64,000 nt of DNA from positions 62,001 to 126,000 of the forward strand of contig JAFRNC010000003.1 of assembly GCA_017430365.1 (NCBI GenBank), written 5' to 3'. Positions 59,759 through 64,000 of the stretch are shown here, one piece after another. The stretch's first letter is position 1, and each line of letters opens with the position of its first letter. Position numbers and translations under genes: made by a program. The notes beneath the pieces are model-generated. The model saw only the letters and a list, made by a program, of their open reading frames with translations, did not search any database and was not told the DNA's origin. Origin of the DNA: Bacteroidales bacterium (GTDB lineage: Bacteria > Bacteroidota > Bacteroidia > Bacteroidales > UBA932).

Positions 59759-59778
59759 ATCATTTCCGAGAAGGAATA

Positions 59779-59814
59779 CAAAAAAACTCACTGCCATATG
59801 ACAGCGAGTTTTTT
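59779..59814. terminator. Bidirectional terminator after glyA
   Basis: ACTCACTG (59786-59793) pairs with CAGCGAGT (59802-59809), with an A-run on the left and a T-run on the right, so it can end glyA transcripts on the minus strand before the adhesin promoter. Confidence 0.75.
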
Positions 59815-59841
59815 ATTTCCAGTCGGGAAGAGATGCCCTGT

Positions 59842-61122
59842 CTACCAGCGGTTGAGCGGCAGACCGTTCATCTTCATCTTGACCTGCTGGCGGACTTCCT
59901 CGATGATCTGGTCGTTCTCGACGTTGCAGAGCACTTTGTCGATCAGGTCGACGATGCCCGGCATATCTTTCTCGACGAGGCCGCGGGAGGTGACGGCAGG
60001 AGTACCGACGCGGAGACCGGAGGTCTGGAATGCGCTGCGGCTGTCAAACGGAACCATGTTCTTGTTGACGGTGATGCCGGCGCGGACGAGAGCCTTCTCG
60101 GCCACCTTTCCGGTCAGGTCGGGGAACTTCGGACGAAGGTCGATCAGCATCAGGTGGTTGTCGGTGCCACCGGAGACGATGTAATATCCCTTCTTGATGA
60201 ATGCCTCGGCGAGGGCCTTGGCGTTCTTCTGGACCTGGACCTGGTAGTCACGGAACTCAGGCTGCAGGGCCTCGTAGAAGGCGACGGCCTTTGCGGCGAT
60301 GCAGTGCTCGAGCGGACCGCCCTGGATGCCCGGGAATACGGCGGAGTTGATCATGGCACTCATCTTCTTGATCTCGCCCTTCGGCGTGGTGATGCCCCAG
60401 GGGTTGTCGAAATCCTTGCCGATGAGGATGACGCCGCCGCGCGGACCGCGGAGGGTCTTATGCGTGGTGGATGTGACGATGTGGGCATACTTCACGGGGT
60501 TCTTAAGCAGACCGGCGGCGATGAGGCCGGCGGGATGTGCCATGTCGACCATGAAGATGGCGCCTACCTTGTCGGCGATTGCGCGCATGCGCTCCCAGTC
60601 CCATTCGCGGGAATATGCGGATGCGCCGCCGATGATGAGCTTCGGCTTGTATTCGAGAGCCTTGCGCTCCATGTCGTCATAATCGACCAGGCCGGTCTCC
60701 TTGTTGAGCTGATAGCCGATCGCGTGATAAAGTTTACCCGACATATTAACCGGAGATCCGTGAGTCAGGTGGCCGCCGTGTGCGAGGTCAAGGCCCATGA
60801 AGGTGTCGCCGGGCTGCAGGCAGGTGAAGAATACCGCCATGTTGGCCTGGGCGCCGGAGTGGGGCTGGACATTTGCATATTCGGCGTCAAAAAGCTTGCA
60901 GAGACGGTCGATGGCCAGCTGCTCGATCTGGTCGACCACCTCGCAGCCGCCATAGTAGCGGGCCCTGGGATAGCCTTCCGCGTACTTGTTGGTACATACG
61001 CTGCCAAGGGCCTCAAGCACCTGTTTGCTTACGAAGTTTTCGGAAGCTATGAGCTCGATGCCTTCGCTCTGGCGATCCTCTTCCTTGCGGATCAGGTCGG
61101 AAATTTGAACGTCTTGTTTCAT
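59842..61122 (-). CDS. glyA: Serine hydroxymethyltransferase
   Basis: 426 residues with the PLP-lysine region [26 protein letters not shown] at the N-terminus and QPHSGAQAN. It interconverts serine and glycine while charging tetrahydrofolate. Length is normal. TATCTTTG at 61174-61181 drives it, divergent from the methyltransferase gene. Confidence 0.97.
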   Translation of the reverse strand: MKQDVQISDLIRKEEDRQSEGIELIASENFVSKQVLEALGSVCTNKYAEGYPRARYYGGCEVVDQIEQLAIDRLCKLFDAEYANVQPHSGAQANMAVFFTCLQPGDTFMGLDLAHGGHLTHGSPVNMSGKLYHAIGYQLNKETGLVDYDDMERKALEYKPKLIIGGASAYSREWDWERMRAIADKVGAIFMVDMAHPAGLIAAGLLKNPVKYAHIVTSTTHKTLRGPRGGVILIGKDFDNPWGITTPKGEIKKMSAMINSAVFPGIQGGPLEHCIAAKAVAFYEALQPEFRDYQVQVQKNAKALAEAFIKKGYYIVSGGTDNHLMLIDLRPKFPDLTGKVAEKALVRAGITVNKNMVPFDSRSAFQTSGLRVGTPAVTSRGLVEKDMPGIVDLIDKVLCNVENDQIIEEVRQQVKMKMNGLPLNRW

Positions 61123-61173
61123 ATAGGTTGAAGTTTTCTTTATTGTTTTTTGCCTCGATAACGAATAGATTTA

Positions 61174-61181
61174 CAAAGATA
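61174..61181 (-). promoter_or_regulatory. TAnnTTTG -7 element of glyA
   Basis: The minus strand reads TATCTTTG, 11 bp from the divergent element at 61193. Confidence 0.7.
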
Positions 61182-61192
61182 AAACAATTTCC

Positions 61193-61200
61193 TATATTTG
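61193..61200 (+). promoter_or_regulatory. TAnnTTTG -7 element of the TrmH-type gene
   Basis: TATATTTG lies 22 nt upstream of the ATG at 61223. The two divergent promoters overlap in their upstream parts. Confidence 0.7.
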
Positions 61201-61222
61201 TTGTTGCAATTTTGACAAAAAC

Positions 61223-61756
61223 ATGTTCCGTAAGCTAACGAACAGCGAACTTGGCAGGATTGGCCTGGAAGAGTACAGGAAAGCGGAAAAAGCCCCGCTC
61301 GCCCTGGTTCTCGACAACGTACGGAGCCAGCACAACATAGGTTCCGCATTCCGTACCTGCGATGCTTTCAGGGTCTCCAAGATATGTCTCTGCGGCATTT
61401 CTTCCACTCCTCCGACACCGGAGATACACAAGGCGGCCCTGGGCGCCGAGTTCAGCGTGGATTGGGAGCATTTCGACAGCGCCATGGAAGCTGTCGGGCG
61501 GCTTCGTGACGAAGGTTATGTCATCGTCAGCGTGGAACAGGCGGAAAATGCGACCCAGCTCCCTGACTTCCGGCCTGAAAAGGACCGCCGATATGCACTT
61601 GTCTTCGGAAACGAGGTGAAGGGTGTCGCCCAGGAGGTCGTGGATGCTTCGGACATATGCCTTGAGATACCCCAGTATGGGACGAAACACTCTCTGAATG
61701 TGTCGGTTTCCATCGGTGTGGTGCTCTGGAGCATTATTTTGAACAATTTCCGGTAG
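61223..61756 (+). CDS. SpoU/TrmH-family RNA 2'-O-methyltransferase
   Basis: A 177-residue SPOUT methyltransferase with motif 1 [21 protein letters not shown], motif 2 [12 protein letters not shown] and motif 3 [21 protein letters not shown], which form the knotted SAM site. It 2'-O-methylates tRNA or rRNA; the exact nucleotide cannot be read. It ends 45 nt before tRNA-Pro. Confidence 0.92.
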   Translation: MFRKLTNSELGRIGLEEYRKAEKAPLALVLDNVRSQHNIGSAFRTCDAFRVSKICLCGISSTPPTPEIHKAALGAEFSVDWEHFDSAMEAVGRLRDEGYVIVSVEQAENATQLPDFRPEKDRRYALVFGNEVKGVAQEVVDASDICLEIPQYGTKHSLNVSVSIGVVLWSIILNNFR

Positions 61757-61772
61757 AATCTAAAAAAATTGC

Positions 61773-61780
61773 TATATTTG
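61773..61780 (+). promoter_or_regulatory. TAnnTTTG -7 element of tRNA-Pro
   Basis: TATATTTG lies 20 nt upstream of the tRNA 5' end. Confidence 0.65.
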
Positions 61781-61800
61781 CAGTCCCAATCCGGGAACCT

Positions 61801-61874
61801 CGGGAAGTGGCGCAGTTGGCTAGCGCGCTGCGTTCGGGACGCAGAGGTCGGGTGTTCGAGTCACCTCTTCCCGA
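61801..61874 (+). tRNA. tRNA-Pro (anticodon CGG)
   Basis: The acceptor stem CGGGAAG (61801-61807) pairs with CTTCCCG (61867-61873), discriminator A at 61874. The anticodon loop TTCGGGA is closed by CTGCG/CGCAG, giving anticodon CGG for codon CCG. The T-arm is GGGTG-TTCGAGT-CACCT. CCA is not encoded. Confidence 0.95.
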
Positions 61875-61880
61875 CAAAAA

Positions 61881-61909
61881 CAGCAGCTCAAAAGGCTGCT
61901 GTTTTTTTT
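61881..61909 (+). terminator. Rho-independent terminator after tRNA-Pro
   Basis: CAGCAGC (61881-61887) pairs with GCTGCTG (61895-61901), followed by eight T. Confidence 0.85.
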
Positions 61910-61910
61910 A

Positions 61911-62257
61911 TACCGGGGCGCTGCCCCGAGCCCCGCGCCTCCCGGCCTTAGTACTTTTGCCAATGCGGGTTGAGTGCGTATTCGACTTGAGAGGCAAAAG
62001 TACCGGCCTCCGGCGGTCGCCTGATGGCGACTTGAATTTACCGGGGCGCTGCCCCGAATTGCTCAGTAAAACTGTTTTTGTGCCCGAGGGCACCGTGTTT
62101 ACGGGTGGCACAGCCCCCTGTATCCCTTCGTGCTTCGCACGGCGCTTCGCTTTGCGGTTATTGAACCTGAAAACCAGCGGGAACACTATAACTGTTCCCA
62201 CTGTCACGAGAAAAGGAACTCTGTTCCAGCCAAGCCAAAATGGGCTTGGCTGGAACA
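61911..62257. repeat. Palindrome-dense non-coding region downstream of tRNA-Pro
   Basis: Within 350 bp I count at least eight hairpins: CGGGGCGCTGCCCCG twice, inside an identical 19-nt repeat (61911-61929 and 62039-62057); an 11-bp inverted repeat GTACTTTTGCC (61951-61961) / GGCAAAAGTAC (61993-62003); GTCGCC-TGAT-GGCGAC (62016-62031); GTGCCCGAGGGCAC (62080-62093); GTGC-TTC-GCAC (62130-62140); GGGAACA/TGTTCCC (62179-62199); and a 15-bp stem TGTTCCAGCCAAGCC with its complement (62222-62257). No coding frame is convincing. From 62258 to 62370 I see nothing recognisable. Confidence 0.75.
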
Positions 62258-62370
62258 CTGATTGCCCATTGAATGGCCTGTGCCTTATCCTGATGTCCCC
62301 TGTGTTTTTCGGGATAAACGAAATGTGAGTTGGCAGAGACCGGCAATCGCCTGAAGCGGGCAGGCAATAA

Positions 62371-62682
62371 CAATCCGAAAGTCCGCTGACGATAATTCAC
62401 GAACTGAAGGTTCAGCGAATCAAGCATCCCCTGGAACGCAGCCTCTTGATGGACAGTTTGACGGAAAAGCAACGGAGCTTTCTCTGCGCCGTGAGCGACG
62501 GCATAAGAAACCTTTCTTCCGTGGACACTTTGTCCAGGTACAAGATAGGGACGAGCGGCAATATCCGCATCCTAAAAGGCGCCCTCAAAAAGCGGGACCT
62601 GATTGAAGAGACCGCCCGTCAGGTTGAGATCCAGGATCCGGTTTTCAATCAGTGGATTCAAAGGGTATACAAGAGTTTTTAA
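62371..62682 (+). pseudogene. C-terminal remnant of an AAA-type ATPase
   Basis: An open frame from 62371 contains HPLERSLLMDSLTEKQRSFLC, then SRYKIGTSGNIRILKGALKK and VEIQDPVFNQWIQRV. This matches the C-terminal winged-helix region of the Bacteroidota ATP-binding (archaeal-ATPase-like) protein family, normally some 370-400 residues long. A stop at 62368-62370 cuts the frame and no ATPase domain (P-loop, Walker B) is found upstream, so it is a 3' remnant. A TTG at 62446 could start a short product, but I regard it as decayed. It lies 0.5 kb from tRNA-Pro, a usual landing site for mobile DNA. Confidence 0.6.
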
Positions 62683-62689
62683 AACAACT

Positions 62690-62974
62690 TTACGGATTCA
62701 TCAGATCCTTGTTGACAAAGCGGATGATGTTGTAGATCGACTCGATGGCGGCGTCGGCCGGGCCGTCGGGATCGAGGAGTTTGGCTTTGTTGAGATTGTT
62801 GATGGCGTCGCCCCAGAGCTGCTGGCGCCTGTAGAGGTTGCCCAGCATATACCAGCCCTGCGGGTTGTCGGGTTCCCTCTTTACGAATTCGCGCAGAGAC
62901 TGATGCGCTTCTTCGAGCTCTCCGGCCCGAAGAAGCGCTTCAATGTCTGACAAAGTCTGCGGCTTGCGGTTCAT
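62690..62974 (-). CDS. Small TPR-repeat protein
   Basis: 94 residues from the ATG at 62974; a longer start would overlap rnfA. It contains about two tetratricopeptide repeats (DIEALLRAGELEEAHQSLREFVKREP, GWYMLGNLYRRQQLWGDAINNLNKAKLLDP). Cytoplasmic, with no signal. It is 1 nt downstream of rnfA, so it may be an accessory of the Rnf operon; no direct evidence for a role. Confidence 0.75.
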   Translation of the reverse strand: MNRKPQTLSDIEALLRAGELEEAHQSLREFVKREPDNPQGWYMLGNLYRRQQLWGDAINNLNKAKLLDPDGPADAAIESIYNIIRFVNKDLMNP

Positions 62975-62975
62975 C

Positions 62976-63575
62976 TTACACGAGACCCGAGAATCCCATG
63001 AAGGCAAGCGCCATGATGCCAGCGGTCAGAAGGGCGATGGGAACGCCCTTGAAGGCCTTGGGCACGTTGCTCAGTTCGAGCTGCTCGCGGATGCCCGCGA
63101 AAAGGATCAGCGCCAGTCCGTAGCCAATGGCCGTGGCGATGGCGAAGAGGATTGAGTGGCCGAGGCCGAGCATGTGTGCACCGGCTCCGAAGTCATACTC
63201 GTTGGTCACAACCTGGATGGCGACGCCGAGTACGACGCAGTTGGTGGTAATCAGGGGCAGGAAGATACCCAGGGCCTGATAGAGCGAAGGGCTGATCTTC
63301 TTGATGATGATCTCGACCATCTGCACGAGCGAAGCGATCACCAGGATGAAGCTGACCGTCTGCAGGAACTCGATGTGGAGCGGGACCAGCACATAGTACT
63401 GGAGCAGATAGGTCACCAGCGTGGCGATGGCCATCACGAAAGTCACTGCCGCGGTCATGCCGACGGCGGTGCCGACTTTCTTCGAAACACCCAGGAAGGG
63501 GCATACGCCCAGGAACTGGCTCAGGACGACATTGTTGACGAATATCGCCGAAATGAAGATAAGTAAGATTTGCAT
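62976..63575 (-). CDS. rnfA: Rnf electron transport complex subunit A
   Basis: A 199-residue membrane protein with six hydrophobic helices and the signature [18 protein letters not shown] near the N-terminus, [14 protein letters not shown] and [16 protein letters not shown]. RnfA and RnfE are homologous halves of the core of the Na+/H+-pumping ferredoxin:NAD oxidoreductase. The related NqrE is the alternative, but RnfA is favoured by sequence and by adjacency to rnfE. It begins 3 nt after the rnfE stop. Confidence 0.9.
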   Translation of the reverse strand: MQILLIFISAIFVNNVVLSQFLGVCPFLGVSKKVGTAVGMTAAVTFVMAIATLVTYLLQYYVLVPLHIEFLQTVSFILVIASLVQMVEIIIKKISPSLYQALGIFLPLITTNCVVLGVAIQVVTNEYDFGAGAHMLGLGHSILFAIATAIGYGLALILFAGIREQLELSNVPKAFKGVPIALLTAGIMALAFMGFSGLV

Positions 63576-63578
63576 CGA

Positions 63579-64000
63579 TTACGCCTTTTTCGTGATCTTT
63601 CTGAATACTACCATGAGATAAGCCAGCACGATGAACGCGCCGGGCGCCAGGACGAAGGCCAGCATGCCGTCGCCGGAGATGAACTTCCAGCCGAATGCCG
63701 AACCGCTGCCCAGGATCTCGCGCACAAGGCCGATGGCCGTCAGCGCGATGGTGAAACCGAGTCCGATTCCCACGCCGTCAAGGGCGGAGTCGCCCACCCT
63801 GTTCTTGCTGGCGAAGGCCTCGGCGCGGCCGAGGATGATGCAGTTGACCACGATCAGCGGCAGGAAGATGCCGAGGGCCTCATAGAGGACCGGCACATAG
63901 GCCTGCAGCAGCAACTGGACTATGGTCACGAACGATGCGATCACCACGATGTAGGAAGGTATACGGACCTTGTCGGGGATAATCTTCGCTATAGCCGATA
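63579..64000 (-). CDS. rnfE: Rnf electron transport complex subunit E, 5' truncated by window
   Basis: The frame stays open to the window end; the visible C-terminal 140 residues read from SAIAKIIPDKVRIPSYIVVI through LPLIVVNCIILGRAEAFASKN and FTIALTAIGLVREILGSG, typical of RnfE. An internal GTG/Met is not the true start. Several transmembrane helices are visible. Together with RnfA it marks a ferredoxin-linked respiratory complex whose other genes should lie beyond position 64000. Confidence 0.9.
   Translation of the reverse strand, partial: SAIAKIIPDKVRIPSYIVVIASFVTIVQLLLQAYVPVLYEALGIFLPLIVVNCIILGRAEAFASKNRVGDSALDGVGIGLGFTIALTAIGLVREILGSGSAFGWKFISGDGMLAFVLAPGAFIVLAYLMVVFRKITKKA

Noticed and set aside
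61807..62328. Open frame running through tRNA-Pro and the palindrome region
   Set aside because: It begins inside the tRNA and crosses a terminator and several hairpins; the product is low in order and matches nothing.

Overview
This window is a GC-rich chromosome segment from a member of the Bacteroidota, most likely a Bacteroidales gut-type lineage; the genus cannot be named from the sequence alone. The evidence is the recurring promoter element TAnnTTTG just upstream of starts, type III glutamine synthetase, LytTR regulators, many short lipoproteins and outer-membrane barrels, a fimbrillin-like lipoprotein behind a choice-of-anchor-J adhesin, and the gene order argR-acyltransferase-argG. 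Both ends are cut inside genes.

Layout. 1-4801: the end of an SdiA-regulated-type propeller gene, then on the minus strand pheS, arginine deiminase, mannose-1-phosphate guanylyltransferase and yraN. 4912-13902: a plus-strand arginine/carbamoyl-phosphate operon, argR, a GNAT acyltransferase (probably the first arginine step), argG, an argE-like deacylase, argH, carA and carB, with an ArgR-box-like site at its promoter. 14058-16616: a barrel protein, a compact membrane-anchored Ser/Thr kinase and a small regulator-like protein. 16659-23799: a tightly packed nine-gene minus-strand accessory operon (unknown protein, zinc-ribbon membrane protein, unknown protein, SPFH-GYF_2 protein, two small GYF_2 proteins, a membrane protein, a YARHG lipoprotein and an M15 peptidase interrupted by an in-frame TGA). 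I could not match it to a described system, and it is the strongest candidate here for something new. 24015-28445: an LRR lipoprotein, glutamine synthetase III and a serine hydrolase lipoprotein.

28627-36739: a minus-strand lipid block, fabH-fabF-fabZ-fabG-etfB-etfA-acyl-CoA dehydrogenase, with acpP nearby; there is no classical enoyl reductase inside it. 35624-50730: two membrane LytTR regulators, a murein-peptide salvage pair (NlpC/P60 lipoprotein and exported dipeptide epimerase), several barrels and lipoproteins, an alpha/beta hydrolase-SGNH fusion and an LD-carboxypeptidase. 50792-55726: a small helical protein, rpsO, pnp and two tandem paralogous lipoproteins. 55736-59707: a surface-adhesin operon led by a 42-residue ORF. 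59842-64000: glyA, a TrmH-type methyltransferase, tRNA-Pro(CGG), a palindrome-dense non-coding stretch with an ATPase remnant, a TPR protein, rnfA and the start-truncated rnfE.

Three intergenic elements (751-869, 13934-14054, 28480-28596) share one architecture: outer inverted repeats around a fixed 79-nt interior organised 22 + 35 + 22, with a central hairpin carrying compensatory base-pair changes. They look like a dispersed, structurally conserved repeat family. Separately, 20-21-bp-period direct repeats sit upstream of three minus-strand promoters close to the LytTR genes.
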